This document shows, one piece after another, positions 35,938 through 44,872 of a DNA stretch of 64,000 nt. The position numbers and the translations under genes were made by a program. The notes under the pieces were generated by a model, which saw nothing but the letters and a program-made list of their open reading frames with translations, searched no databases and was not told the origin of the DNA. The stretch spans positions 1,612,001 to 1,676,000 of the forward strand of contig NZ_CP162005.1 of the NCBI RefSeq assembly GCF_040822065.1. The letters are read 5' to 3'. This stretch comes from Pedobacter sp. WC2423 (lineage in GTDB: Bacteria > Bacteroidota > Bacteroidia > Sphingobacteriales > Sphingobacteriaceae). Every line of letters starts with the position of its first letter. Position 1 is the first letter of the stretch.

Positions 35938-37638
35938 TTATAATATTAATTGTTTAATAATTGCAGCCGAAGCTGCCTCACTGAAATCCAGACCAGAATA
36001 ATCAGGATTATAGCCTCCAATATAGGGCACAGCCATGATATAAATACGATCATTAAGAGCTCCATAAGCGTCAACGATCTGAAAATTATCATTAATCGTA
36101 ATTCCTGAAACTTTCAAATAATAGTCATCATTTTGATCCTGCATCACCTCTTTACCATCAGCTAATGCTTTTTGGCCCTCTTGTGCTGACCGAAATCTGA
36201 GTTTAGCAGGACTAACAGTCTTGTCGTTTAGTAAACTTTTAAAAGGAAAATCTTCAAAAGCCATATGAGGCTGGCCGACACAATCTATATAAGTATTAAA
36301 ATATACGGAATGCTCCTCTCCTGACTCGTCAGTGTAATGATACGTAGCACCACCTTTATCCATAGCTTCAATTTCACTATCATCACCAACAGGAATAAGT
36401 TCAAGTATACCAGCCTGATACATCGCTAATATTTCTTCACTGGAACTTTGAGGAATATAAGCAATTACAATGGAAATCAGTGGTGTCAGAGATTTGTGCA
36501 AACGCATCATATCTTCTGCTGACAGGTACTTAGCAGGATAATTTAAAGCGAAACTTAATACACCCAGCATTTCCTTCCAATACACGGACTTTTTCCTCAA
36601 TATTGATTTTTCAGCTTCAGCATACTCAGCTTTGAGCAATTGAAAAGGGTTAAGCCGTTCTCTTAAATCCATCATTGCAGTAACGAACTCTTCCAGGCTC
36701 ATTTCTTTTATCTTTTCATAAAACTCTGGCTCCTTTTCTTTTATTGGCAGTTTGAAATCCTTTTCAAATATATAGTCTAATGATAAAAATCCATTATTTA
36801 AAGCGATATGTTCAGCAATCTCTTCTGCAGTTAACAGTGAATCATTAGCTAAATGAGAGTCTTCTAAATGGAATCTAACTGCAGGCAACATTCCGTTGCG
36901 TGTATGTAATACCAACTTAAAATTAGGGCTATGATCAAGTAATTGATAAAAAAGATGACCATTATTATCCTTATCAAAAGTTCCATTATGACGTGCAAGT
37001 GTTCTGATCGCATCAACAGCAGTTAAAGACGAACCTTTAATAGCAACAGGATGATCAAGTTTTAAGGCCAGTTTGGTTGGTGGATATGGTGAATCAAAAT
37101 AACCGGGAACTTTACCTTCATGTTTTTTTGGCCAGTTATGCCCTGTGCAAATGATAATCTGATCAAATTTGAATTGTTCTTTATCATTTATCTCTACTAC
37201 TACCATCTCCTGATCCGGATAATCGATAATATCTGTTACTATACTATTATAAAATATCTGATATTCTATGCCATTCTCACTTGCCATCTTTCGTAAAAGA
37301 TCAAACTGAGACGTTAAGTACTGACCGAAAAGCAGCCGGGGAAGAACTTTATATTCATTGAAACGTAAGGGATCAATATGAAATTTGTCAAGCGTATCTT
37401 TTGGAACAGATTTAATCCAGTCTGCAAGTGAAGTGACCAGCAATGGAATTTCATTACTTGATACATTAGTGATATGTTCATCTCCAGCACCTTCAACACT
37501 ATAGGGCATCCCCGATCCTAATTTGTTCTTCCGCTCAAATATATTAATTACTATATCTGTTCTACCCGATTCTATCAATCGTTTGAACATAAACAAACCA
37601 CTCGGGCCACCGCCGAGAATACCAATACGTTTTTCCAA
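35938..37638 (-). CDS. FAD/NAD(P)-binding protein (NAD_binding_9 type)
   Basis: A 566-residue protein with an N-terminal dinucleotide motif ILGGGPSGLFMFKRL (GxGxxG at residues 8-13), ERKNKLGSGMPYS shortly after, and VSSNEIPLL, matching the FAD-NAD(P)-binding family PF13454. A second nucleotide region is near IICTGHNWPKKHEG, and the C-terminus has GALNDRIYIMAVPYIGGYNPDYSGLDFS. Known members of PF13454 are flavin monooxygenase-like and act on small polar compounds, often unknown. First gene of the operon with DUF1543 and the HD hydrolase. No signal peptide, so it is cytoplasmic. Confidence 0.83.
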   Translation of the reverse strand: MEKRIGILGGGPSGLFMFKRLIESGRTDIVINIFERKNKLGSGMPYSVEGAGDEHITNVSSNEIPLLVTSLADWIKSVPKDTLDKFHIDPLRFNEYKVLPRLLFGQYLTSQFDLLRKMASENGIEYQIFYNSIVTDIIDYPDQEMVVVEINDKEQFKFDQIIICTGHNWPKKHEGKVPGYFDSPYPPTKLALKLDHPVAIKGSSLTAVDAIRTLARHNGTFDKDNNGHLFYQLLDHSPNFKLVLHTRNGMLPAVRFHLEDSHLANDSLLTAEEIAEHIALNNGFLSLDYIFEKDFKLPIKEKEPEFYEKIKEMSLEEFVTAMMDLRERLNPFQLLKAEYAEAEKSILRKKSVYWKEMLGVLSFALNYPAKYLSAEDMMRLHKSLTPLISIVIAYIPQSSSEEILAMYQAGILELIPVGDDSEIEAMDKGGATYHYTDESGEEHSVYFNTYIDCVGQPHMAFEDFPFKSLLNDKTVSPAKLRFRSAQEGQKALADGKEVMQDQNDDYYLKVSGITINDNFQIVDAYGALNDRIYIMAVPYIGGYNPDYSGLDFSEAASAAIIKQLIL

Positions 37639-37706
37639 TTTTTACAGGCTTAAATAAAGATTATAGCATCAACACCATTTGCCATTAAATGTTTTATCAG
37701 ACCCAA

Positions 37707-38804
37707 TTAAGAATTGTTAACCGGTAGCGCTATGTTAAAAATTGTACCCTTATTTTCTTTGCTTTCAAACGAAATTGTTCCGCCATGCCATTCCACAATT
37801 GTCTTGATAATTGACATCCCTAAACCTGTAGAATGTTCTCCATGAAGTCCGTTTCTTCTGGCTTCAGTAAATTTATCAAATAAAGTGTGATGATATTTTT
37901 CAGGTATACCTATGCCAGTGTCTGCGACAGATAGGATTACTTGATGCTGCTGTTGCTGTAAGTTAATCGTAATGGTTCCGCCGGCTGGAGTAAATTTCAG
38001 AGAATTTGAAATCAGGTTTTGAATTACCTGAAGGAATTTATCCAGGTCAATTTCTACAAATACAATTTGATGGTCACAATTGCTAACAAAGCTAACCCCA
38101 AGATCCATGGATTGATATTCCCTGACCATTTCAAATAGTTTTTCCGCAAGATCAACCCGGCGCTTTAACAAACCCGCGCCTGCGGATTCCAGAAATTCCT
38201 GATTTACGAAATCACGGATTAGCCTGGTACAGCTTTCGCTGATCATTTTTATCCTGTTGAGGTGACCTTGCAATGTATCATATTCCGAGCCCATATATTC
38301 TCTTTTAATCAAATCATAGAAGTTGCGGATTGTACCAATCGGCCCTGCCAGATCATGTGCAAGAATATTAAGAATAGAGTTCTTCTTATTTCCATGTTGA
38401 TGAAGGATCTCTATATTTTCCTTATATAATGTTATATCCTGTGCCAGTCCTGTAATTATAGTCCCGTTAAATTGTGCATTGATAAGCAGCGACCGCTCTT
38501 GCTGATCCAGTATAAATCTGCATTCAATTTCTTGCTTCGCACTGGTGCTGGCACATAAACCAGCTAATTTTTCCAGTAAATAGTTTTTGTCATCCGGGTG
38601 TACGGCTAACAACAAACCATTGGGATGAAGAGCTACTTTATTGATTCCAAAAAAGGTTTTGAAAGCAGGATTAAGATAACTAAACTTTGCTTTAGTATAA
38701 TCGTAAATAAAAAACAAATGACCGGAATTTTCCGATAATATAAGTAATCCGTTTGGTGCATCCATAGTGTTAGCAAAATGCTGTTCACCTATTGGTGGCT
38801 CCAC
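37707..38804 (-). CDS. PAS-domain sensor histidine kinase
   Basis: A 365-residue soluble kinase. One PAS domain (about residues 15-125, GHLFFIYDYTKAKFSYLNPAFKTFFG) precedes a HisKA domain with phospho-acceptor His150 in ILAHDLAGPIGTIRNF, a variant H-box with AGP where LKNP is usual. The HATPase has N-box NLISNSLKFTPAGG, G1 ADTGIGI and G2 STGLGMSIIKTIVEWHGG. No response regulator lies next to it. The gene is monocistronic. Confidence 0.9.
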   Translation of the reverse strand: MEPPIGEQHFANTMDAPNGLLILSENSGHLFFIYDYTKAKFSYLNPAFKTFFGINKVALHPNGLLLAVHPDDKNYLLEKLAGLCASTSAKQEIECRFILDQQERSLLINAQFNGTIITGLAQDITLYKENIEILHQHGNKKNSILNILAHDLAGPIGTIRNFYDLIKREYMGSEYDTLQGHLNRIKMISESCTRLIRDFVNQEFLESAGAGLLKRRVDLAEKLFEMVREYQSMDLGVSFVSNCDHQIVFVEIDLDKFLQVIQNLISNSLKFTPAGGTITINLQQQQHQVILSVADTGIGIPEKYHHTLFDKFTEARRNGLHGEHSTGLGMSIIKTIVEWHGGTISFESKENKGTIFNIALPVNNS

Positions 38805-38997
38805 ACAGCAAGGTTAAATAAATAATTTATTCTTTATTTAGCCTAACATATACCGTACTTTCTGGTTTCCAATATTTTCAAAACAGGTATAAATGTCACA
38901 ATCGGTTATTTATACGGGAGTGTAAACAGATTAATACCCTAGAAAAGATTTTATAAAACAAATCAATCATGTTTTGGATTATCCTGATAAAGAAAAC

Positions 38998-39056
38998 ATG
39001 TTTTGGAAAACGCCAAAAATGAACTCCGAAAAGCGTTTGGACGCGAACCAAAACAT
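38998..39056. repeat. Inverted repeat between two genes
   Basis: ATGTTTTGG at 38998-39006 pairs with CCAAAACAT at 39048-39056, and the inner AAACGC / GCGTTT (39008-39013, 39033-39038) extends the structure. It lies 9 bases past the stop of the gene ending at 39065 and may act in 3'-end formation. There is no T-run typical of a terminator in the minus direction, so its role is unclear. Confidence 0.4.
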
Positions 39057-39064
39057 AAAGCAGA

Positions 39065-39502
39065 TTATAAACTTACTTTTCTGAACATGACGGAGATAGC
39101 TTCACTATCTATCGCATTCATATCAACTAATTTCAAAGATTTCACCATTTTTGAAGTAGTGGTTTTATACTTCTGAAAATGTGGCGTTTTTAAATGAGAT
39201 TGGTATGCTTCCTTATTTGCATACATTTCCAGGATTCTTATTTTTGAAGCATCATCTTTTTGATACAATGGAAAAATAGCCAATACACCCGGTTCCAGCT
39301 TTAAAGACGCTCGTGCCTCTTCTTTCAAGATATCCTGATAAGCTTCTAAATGTTCAGGATAAATTTCAATCTCTGAAATACGAACGATTATATCTCTTTG
39401 CTGGGCAATTGAATTACTGTAAGTAAAAAGTACAAGGAGTACTGAAAATAAATAGCGTAATTTCAAAAGCGTAATTTTCAAACTGTAATGCCTGAGTTCC
39501 AT
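39065..39502 (-). CDS. Exported ABM-family quinol monooxygenase-like protein
   Basis: A 145-residue protein with a signal peptide (LLKLRYLFSVLLVLFTYSNSIAQ). The body is an antibiotic biosynthesis monooxygenase (ABM, YgiN-like) ferredoxin-like domain: DIIVRISEIEIYPEHLEAYQDILKEEARASLKLEPGVLAIFPL, then IRILEMYANKEAYQSHLKTPHFQKY with the characteristic H-x-x-T-P-H-F. Such enzymes oxidise quinols or aromatic compounds without cofactor. An exported form is uncommon in Proteobacteria but frequent in Bacteroidota. It stands alone. Confidence 0.85.
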   Translation of the reverse strand: MELRHYSLKITLLKLRYLFSVLLVLFTYSNSIAQQRDIIVRISEIEIYPEHLEAYQDILKEEARASLKLEPGVLAIFPLYQKDDASKIRILEMYANKEAYQSHLKTPHFQKYKTTTSKMVKSLKLVDMNAIDSEAISVMFRKVSL

Positions 39503-39611
39503 ATTTACTTGTTTATTTTAGAAGAATAAATAACTAGCCGCCGTAAAAACTTATCAATTACAAAGTTTCTGTATACATTGGTAAATGAATAAATTAATGC
39601 AATTTTCTCAC

Positions 39612-40046
39612 TTATAACATATAACTTCTATAAGATAACACTGCACCAACAATTAGAAAAAAACTAGCAACTGTGATGCCTATTGCAAAACCAGATTGAT
39701 CAGCTTCCAGCACATATTTCTTTCCTGGATCTCCCGGATCATAATATACTTTTGTTTTTTGTCCAAGTGCACCACCGGAAGTCTTGCCACGAACGAGATA
39801 AGATTTTTTGCCAACAGCAAATTTATAAATTCCCCAAATGGTTTCTTTTTTAAATGTAGTATTCCTTTCCGGCCTGCCCTCACTACTTTTATGAACCTCC
39901 TTTTCAAGATCTACTATAACCGCTGAAGTTATAAAGCCAAGTTGCTTTATTTTATTGTCATAATCTTTTGCTATAAAGCATATTATAAATGCTGCAATAC
40001 CGATTAAAAAAACCAGTGAAGAGGCGATAATTTTTGCTGATTTCAT
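39612..40046 (-). CDS. DUF3592 membrane protein
   Basis: A 144-residue protein with an N-terminal membrane segment (ASSLVFLIGIAAFIICFIA), a soluble strand-rich middle and a C-terminal membrane segment (IGITVASFFLIVGAVLSY). The DUF3592 landmarks are the TKVYYDPGDPGKKYVL motif near the end of the middle. Function is unknown; the middle is likely outside the cytoplasmic membrane. It lies 73 bases behind another membrane protein on the same strand. Confidence 0.8.
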   Translation of the reverse strand: MKSAKIIASSLVFLIGIAAFIICFIAKDYDNKIKQLGFITSAVIVDLEKEVHKSSEGRPERNTTFKKETIWGIYKFAVGKKSYLVRGKTSGGALGQKTKVYYDPGDPGKKYVLEADQSGFAIGITVASFFLIVGAVLSYRSYML

Positions 40047-40119
40047 AATAGAAACAGGTAAGATGGATAATTACTATATCTTCAATTTTATATGAAGCCT
40101 TTAACCATCTTTTAGTTAT

Positions 40120-40830
40120 TTATTTCCTTTTATGTTTGATTTTATACTTTGGGTCTATAATATCATATAGTTGCTTAGAATCCATTTCTTCTTTTCCGTT
40201 GGCGACAGTCATTATGGCTATATAAAGAAATTTCCCCCTTTTAATAAATGCCAAACTTGCCGGCAATTCTGCGTCATCTGCTTTGGAGACTATGTCATAA
40301 GGTTCATCATTATAATTTACAGAGAATGTTTTGAACTTATAATAATAGCAGTAAAAATTATCACTTTCCTGGATAAGTTTAATGAGATCCCCACTATGCT
40401 TAAATTCCACACTTGATACTAAAACTGATTTTCCACCTTTAAGCTTCATATCCATATTGGATCCCGGTATACCAGCATAAAATGCATTTAGAGAAACATG
40501 TGAGGATTCGTTTTTATAATTTATAACATTTTTCAAACTTTGATTACTTGTAAGAATAACTTTAAGGACAAACAAATTAAATTTTTTATTATAAACCAAG
40601 CTAGATGTTGTTTCTCTATTTCTATTGGTTGTCGTAGCAAGTAATTGCAACCTACTTTGCGCTTCTTTAGTAAATAAATTATAATGTTCTACTAAAGGAA
40701 CCTTTAATGACTGTGGCCAATCGTCGATCAATGTGTAAGTCATTGTTAAGAATATACCTGCAAGCCATGTAATAAGTATAATAGCCACAATTCTGTATTT
40801 CTGTTTTTTTGTAAGTGTAGATATTTTCAT
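40120..40830 (-). CDS. Uncharacterised membrane-anchored protein
   Basis: A 236-residue protein with one N-terminal membrane segment (about residues 12-32, IVAIILITWLAGIFLTMTYTLI) and a mixed periplasmic part rich in Lys and Ser, ending in basic KIKHKRK. Segments such as KNVINYKNESSHVSLNAFYAG and KFLYIAIMTVANGKEEMDSKQLYDII are well-formed but I recognise no family. It is upstream of the DUF3592 gene on the same strand and may be expressed with it. Confidence 0.6.
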   Translation of the reverse strand: MKISTLTKKQKYRIVAIILITWLAGIFLTMTYTLIDDWPQSLKVPLVEHYNLFTKEAQSRLQLLATTTNRNRETTSSLVYNKKFNLFVLKVILTSNQSLKNVINYKNESSHVSLNAFYAGIPGSNMDMKLKGGKSVLVSSVEFKHSGDLIKLIQESDNFYCYYYKFKTFSVNYNDEPYDIVSKADDAELPASLAFIKRGKFLYIAIMTVANGKEEMDSKQLYDIIDPKYKIKHKRK

Positions 40831-41455
40831 TTTTATTACTGTCTATTAAAGTTATAACCTATTGGTGTATTAGATACTTAAATTACCTATAGTGCAACAG
40901 GAGAAGTTTCTTATCATCTGAAGATTTTATCTTTTATTAAAAAAATATCTGTTTCCACCTTCCTCCTCAGTAATGTTCCATCATGATTAAATATTAATTG
41001 AGCCCCATTAGAACTAATCCATGTTACCTACAATTTCCTTATTCAAAGGTTTTTTTCCCTTGCAGCCTTGAACCAAAGCACATTTAATAATTGCTACTAG
41101 TTCGATTTTTTTCCATTCATATAAATATTTGTTAAGTTCATTGATGATAATCTTGTTGAGTAAATAATTGGGCACTAATACCTATGATGCCCTATAATAT
41201 CAAAAAAGAATCCCAAAAACGCATTTTCATATTGAAATAGTATAAGGTTCAATGTTAATGAATTAACCAAACAATATTAAAAGATAGCGGGGCAATCATA
41301 TTGTCCCGCTTCATATTTTTTCAGAAAAAAAATAAGTGATAAAAGAAGTGTCTAAAACATTTATTAAACCCAAAAAAAATATGTCTATAATTTATTGATG
41401 GACATTTATTGGAAAAAATCAGATAATCGGGGCAAAAAAAAATGCAGACAAATTC
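40831..41455. other. Long gene-free stretch containing an orphan terminator
   Basis: I find no convincing reading frame in these 625 bases; short frames near 41141 and 41183 end after 14 and 18 codons. The only clear element is the hairpin at 41286-41310. The stretch could hold a small RNA gene or a lost gene. Confidence 0.5.
41286..41321 (+). terminator. Orphan terminator hairpin
   Basis: An 11-base stem (41286-41296 with 41300-41310, one G-T pair) with a 3-base loop is followed by TCATATTTTTT. No plus-strand gene ends near it: the closest upstream plus-strand coding region is more than 8 kb away. Confidence 0.7.
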
Positions 41456-41761
41456 TTATTTAGGGCCGTTGTGGAAAAAACTATGGCCGGGAAATAATTT
41501 ATTAATAAGTTTCAAAATTTCCAAAATCTTATCTTCTGTAGTTTTTTGAAATTTAAAATAGCAACATCCTCCCTCTTTATAGACATAGCTATTTAACGCA
41601 TGATTGAAATAAATCGGAGATTCATAATCGTCTTTCATGCGTTTAATCATGTATTTAATTTTTCTTTCAGAAACTTCGAGCTTTATGGCAAGCTCCTTCA
41701 CTGGACCAGTGTTTTGACTGCAAATGAGATCATTTAATCTTTGATAGTGTAATAAGTTCAT
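41456..41761 (-). CDS. Small helix-turn-helix protein
   Basis: A 101-residue protein whose residues about 8-45 form a winged-helix HTH (RLNDLICSQNTGPVKELAIKLEVSERKIKYMIKRMK), followed by a short wing with SPIYFNHALNSYVY and a GGCCYFKF segment. It resembles the DNA-binding head of DeoR/HTH_11-type proteins without an effector domain. Similar mini-HTH proteins are frequent in Bacteroidota, but their targets are unknown. It is isolated by 280 bases from the next gene. Confidence 0.7.
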   Translation of the reverse strand: MNLLHYQRLNDLICSQNTGPVKELAIKLEVSERKIKYMIKRMKDDYESPIYFNHALNSYVYKEGGCCYFKFQKTTEDKILEILKLINKLFPGHSFFHNGPK

Positions 41762-42041
41762 AATGAGGCGTCTATTTGGTTTTGTTTAAATTTCAAACTT
41801 CCAATACCTACGCTATAAATCTTATGTGACAAAACATAATTAACCCTTGCAGATTTTTAAACTAAAAAAAGCGTAGGTTAATTGTTAAACCTAATCTAAT
41901 AATGAAATTTATAAAAAACAATATTATTTGATATTCAATCTCTTGAACATATTAAAGATAACTGCTCAACAAAAAAATCAATACACCGTTTCACCTTAGG
42001 CAATTTTATGTAAAAAGCTATCTTTATAACGTAATAGTACG

Positions 42042-42899
42042 ATGCAGAAAAAAAGCAAATATATTCCTGTGAACACACTGCCTTCCGGAACGAGGGAAGG
42101 AATAATTATTTTCAGAAATTTTTTTAATGGACTTCCCAATCCCAAAGAAGTCGGGCGACCACACCGTGACAACGGGCATTTATTTATCCTGCAGGAAAAA
42201 GGAACAACCCATATTGAAATTGACTTTGAAAAACATTGTATAGAAGAATCATCTATTATTTACATAAATCCTGATCAGATACATCATTTGATCGCTTTTG
42301 AAAATGCAACGATCAGCACCTGGATAATTACCAGTGAAAATCTGCAGCAGGAAAACCTTGAATTACTAGCTGCCCTCACCCCCGCCAGCATTTTACCTTT
42401 AAAAGCCGAGACACTCGCCATTATTTCAACAACCGCAGCGCTTTGCATACAATTCTCTGAAAGGAAACACGAAAAACTATTTAATTCCATTCTGAAAGAA
42501 AGTTGTAACACCTTAGTCACCTTAGTTGCTTCCCAGTATTTATCTGAAGCTAAAGCCACGGATCACCATTCCCGTTTCAAGGTGATTACCAAATCATTTA
42601 AATCTTCTTTAGAACATCATTTTACAAAGATAAAAAGTCCAAAGGTATATGCTCAGACGCTGAATATATCTACCCCCTATCTGAATGAATGTGTCAAAAC
42701 CACAACTGGACATTCCGTTTCTTATCATATACAACAACGCATCGTTCTGGAAGCCAAGCGCCTGCTTTACCATTCCAGTAAATCTATAAAAGAGATTGCA
42801 GGTGAACTCGGTTATAATGATTATTCTTATTTTACCCGGCTGTTTGTGAAAGGTACAGGAATGACTCCCTTAACTTTCAGAACTAAAAACCTCGGATAG
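42042..42899 (+). CDS. AraC-family regulator of the TetX-like monooxygenase
   Basis: A 285-residue protein with an N-terminal cupin (NGHLFILQEKGTTHIEIDFEKHCIEESSIIYINPDQIHHL) and a C-terminal AraC-type HTH pair, the second being KSIKEIAGELGYNDYSYFTRLFVKGTGMTPL. It begins in a 280-base free region and is followed 79 bases later by the TetX-like gene on the same strand, so it probably controls that gene, and perhaps itself. The ligand is unknown. Confidence 0.9.
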   Translation: MQKKSKYIPVNTLPSGTREGIIIFRNFFNGLPNPKEVGRPHRDNGHLFILQEKGTTHIEIDFEKHCIEESSIIYINPDQIHHLIAFENATISTWIITSENLQQENLELLAALTPASILPLKAETLAIISTTAALCIQFSERKHEKLFNSILKESCNTLVTLVASQYLSEAKATDHHSRFKVITKSFKSSLEHHFTKIKSPKVYAQTLNISTPYLNECVKTTTGHSVSYHIQQRIVLEAKRLLYHSSKSIKEIAGELGYNDYSYFTRLFVKGTGMTPLTFRTKNLG

Positions 42900-42978
42900 T
42901 CCTATACTCACTGCTTATCTGCATTGTTTCCGCCTGGCATAAGCTGCTCTTTTGTATCAAATTAAAAAAGATATAAAA

Positions 42979-44169
42979 ATGGAAACATGGAAAGCAATAA
43001 ATCTATTACAAAATAAAGAAATAGCAATCATAGGCGGTGGCCCGGGTGGCTTAACATTAGCCAGGCTTTTACAGCTCAAAGGGGTAAATGTGAAGGTTTA
43101 TGAAAGGGATTTTGGCAAAGAAGCACGCGTGCAAGGTGCAATCGTTGATTTACACTTTGACTCGGGCCTGAAAGTTATGGAAGCAGCAGATTTGATGGAT
43201 GCCTTCAAAGTGAATTACATGCCTGGTGCTGATAAGTTTCGCATGGTTGACAAGGATGCGAAAATACTCATGGACGAACATGATCAAAGTTCTGTTGCAG
43301 ATTTTGGCGATGAACATTTTAGACCAGAAATTGACCGGGGTGCGCTAAGAAATATTTTAATAGATGCTCTTCTGCCTGATACCGTTATTTGGGATAGTCA
43401 ATTTGTGAGCATGGAGCTGGTCAATGAGACCTGGAAACTGAAGTTTAAAAATGGTACAACAGCTAACGCGGATATAGTGATCGGAGCCGAAGGATACCGC
43501 TCAAAAATCCGTTCTTACCTAACAGACATTAAAGCAGTGTATTCAGGGGCAACTATTATCCAGGGTGAGATAGATTATCCTGAAAAAGTATGCCCTGAAA
43601 TTTATGCGTTGGTTGATAAAGCCAATCTTATGGCAATGGGTACCGGAAAAACTATTGCTGCGCAGCCAAGAGGTGATGGTGGCCTGACATTTTATGCTTC
43701 ATCTATTTATCCTGAAGACTGGATCAAAACCAGTGGAATTGATTTTAATGAAAGTGAGCAAGTATACGCTTACCTGATTAAATATTACGAAGGTTGGAAC
43801 CCCATATTTTTCACACTCTTTAAAGCATGTAAACATTTTGTTCCAAGGCCACTGAACTATTTCCCTTTAGACCAAAATTGGGATACAAAATCAAATCTCA
43901 CCCTTATTGGAGATGCAGCTCATTTGATGCCTCCATCTGGCGAAGGAGTTAATACAGCTATGCTGGATGCGCTTGATTTAAGTGAGTGCCTTACTGCTGG
44001 TGAATTTCAAAATATACAGGCTGCCATCGCAGCCTATGAAAAACAAATGCTGCAAAGAGCTGCTTTATTAGGTGAGGAGGCACTCGAAGACATCAAAAAT
44101 TTTGCATCCCCTTCTGATGAGTCGGTTAAAAAGCTCATCCAACAATTTAGCCAGCATGCAAATACGTAA
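42979..44169 (+). CDS. TetX-like FAD-dependent monooxygenase
   Basis: The start at 42979 (METWKAINLLQNKEIAIIGGG) is preferred; the frame opens 9 codons earlier at 42952. The protein of 396 residues resembles flavin monooxygenases of the Tet(X) group: NLLQNKEIAIIGGGPGGLTLARLLQLKG (FAD binding), YERDFGKEARVQG, RPEIDRGALRNIL, DTVIWD and GDAAHLMPPSGEGVNTAMLDAL (second FAD motif, one residue shorter than in Tet(X)). Tet(X) inactivates tetracyclines by hydroxylation with NADPH and O2; whether this one does so, or oxidises another phenolic compound, cannot be read from sequence. It follows an AraC regulator, fitting inducible expression. Confidence 0.87.
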   Translation: METWKAINLLQNKEIAIIGGGPGGLTLARLLQLKGVNVKVYERDFGKEARVQGAIVDLHFDSGLKVMEAADLMDAFKVNYMPGADKFRMVDKDAKILMDEHDQSSVADFGDEHFRPEIDRGALRNILIDALLPDTVIWDSQFVSMELVNETWKLKFKNGTTANADIVIGAEGYRSKIRSYLTDIKAVYSGATIIQGEIDYPEKVCPEIYALVDKANLMAMGTGKTIAAQPRGDGGLTFYASSIYPEDWIKTSGIDFNESEQVYAYLIKYYEGWNPIFFTLFKACKHFVPRPLNYFPLDQNWDTKSNLTLIGDAAHLMPPSGEGVNTAMLDALDLSECLTAGEFQNIQAAIAAYEKQMLQRAALLGEEALEDIKNFASPSDESVKKLIQQFSQHANT

Positions 44170-44263
44170 ATATTTCAAGAATTTCAGTTTATAATAAAAT
44201 GTAAAAACTTTCTTCGGGAGGAGTTGTAGTTATTACAATAAAGTTTAAACTCAAATAAATAGT

Positions 44264-44827
44264 ATGGGACAATTAAATAATAGAAACATTGCCGTTTTAT
44301 CAGAAAGCGGTTTTGAAGAAACAGAATTGACCAGTCCGGTTCAAAGATTAAAAGAAGAGGGTGCCATAGTTCATATCATTTCTTCCAAACCAGGAAGTAT
44401 TCAGGCGATGAAGGGTGATCAGGAATGGACTATTAAAGTTGATGTTGACAAAACGATAACCGAAGCTAATCCAGAAGACTATGACGGTCTATTAATTCCG
44501 GGTGGAGTATTAAATCCCGACGCGCTTAGAAAAAATGATCAGGCCGTTGAATTTGTGAAAGCATTTTTTAGTGCCGGAAAGCCTGTTGCTGCGATTTGTC
44601 ACGGTCCGCAGGTATTAATAACGGCCGGAGTTGTTAAAGGAAGAAAGATGACCTCAACAAAAACTATAAAGATTGATCTTATCAATGCTGGTGCACAATG
44701 GGATGATTTGGAAGTAGTGGTTGATGAAGGATTGGTAACTAGCAGAAGCCCGGATGATCTGCCGGCATTTAATGATAAAATGGTGGAAGAATTTGCCGAA
44801 GGTGTTCATCAGGAACAACATTCTTAA
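44264..44827 (+). CDS. DJ-1/PfpI-family protein
   Basis: A 187-residue protein of the DJ-1/PfpI superfamily. The nucleophile elbow AICHGPQVLITAG carries the conserved Cys (about residue 112) in the AxCHG motif, and GFEETELTSPVQRLKEEG with its Glu is the usual partner near the N-terminus. Length and order match PfpI-type general stress proteins and protease/deglycase-like enzymes. It is the last gene of a plus-strand run and ends in a terminator. It may be induced under the same stresses as the monooxygenase, 94 bases upstream, but that is inference. Confidence 0.92.
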   Translation: MGQLNNRNIAVLSESGFEETELTSPVQRLKEEGAIVHIISSKPGSIQAMKGDQEWTIKVDVDKTITEANPEDYDGLLIPGGVLNPDALRKNDQAVEFVKAFFSAGKPVAAICHGPQVLITAGVVKGRKMTSTKTIKIDLINAGAQWDDLEVVVDEGLVTSRSPDDLPAFNDKMVEEFAEGVHQEQHS

Positions 44828-44831
44828 CAAA

Positions 44832-44861
44832 AGTAAAGGGAGTTTTTAAGGCTCCCTTACT
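44832..44861. terminator. Terminator between convergent genes
   Basis: AGTAAAGGGAG (44832-44842) pairs with CTCCCTTACT (44852-44861) with one bulged A. It lies between the PfpI gene and the flavin-reductase gene stop and may serve both directions. Confidence 0.75.
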
Positions 44862-44872
44862 ATAATTTTAAA

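Noticed and set aside
41013-41141. A possible small peptide gene on the minus strand (MNLTNIYMNG...)
   Set aside because: Careful reading of the A-run gives a stop after 14 codons.
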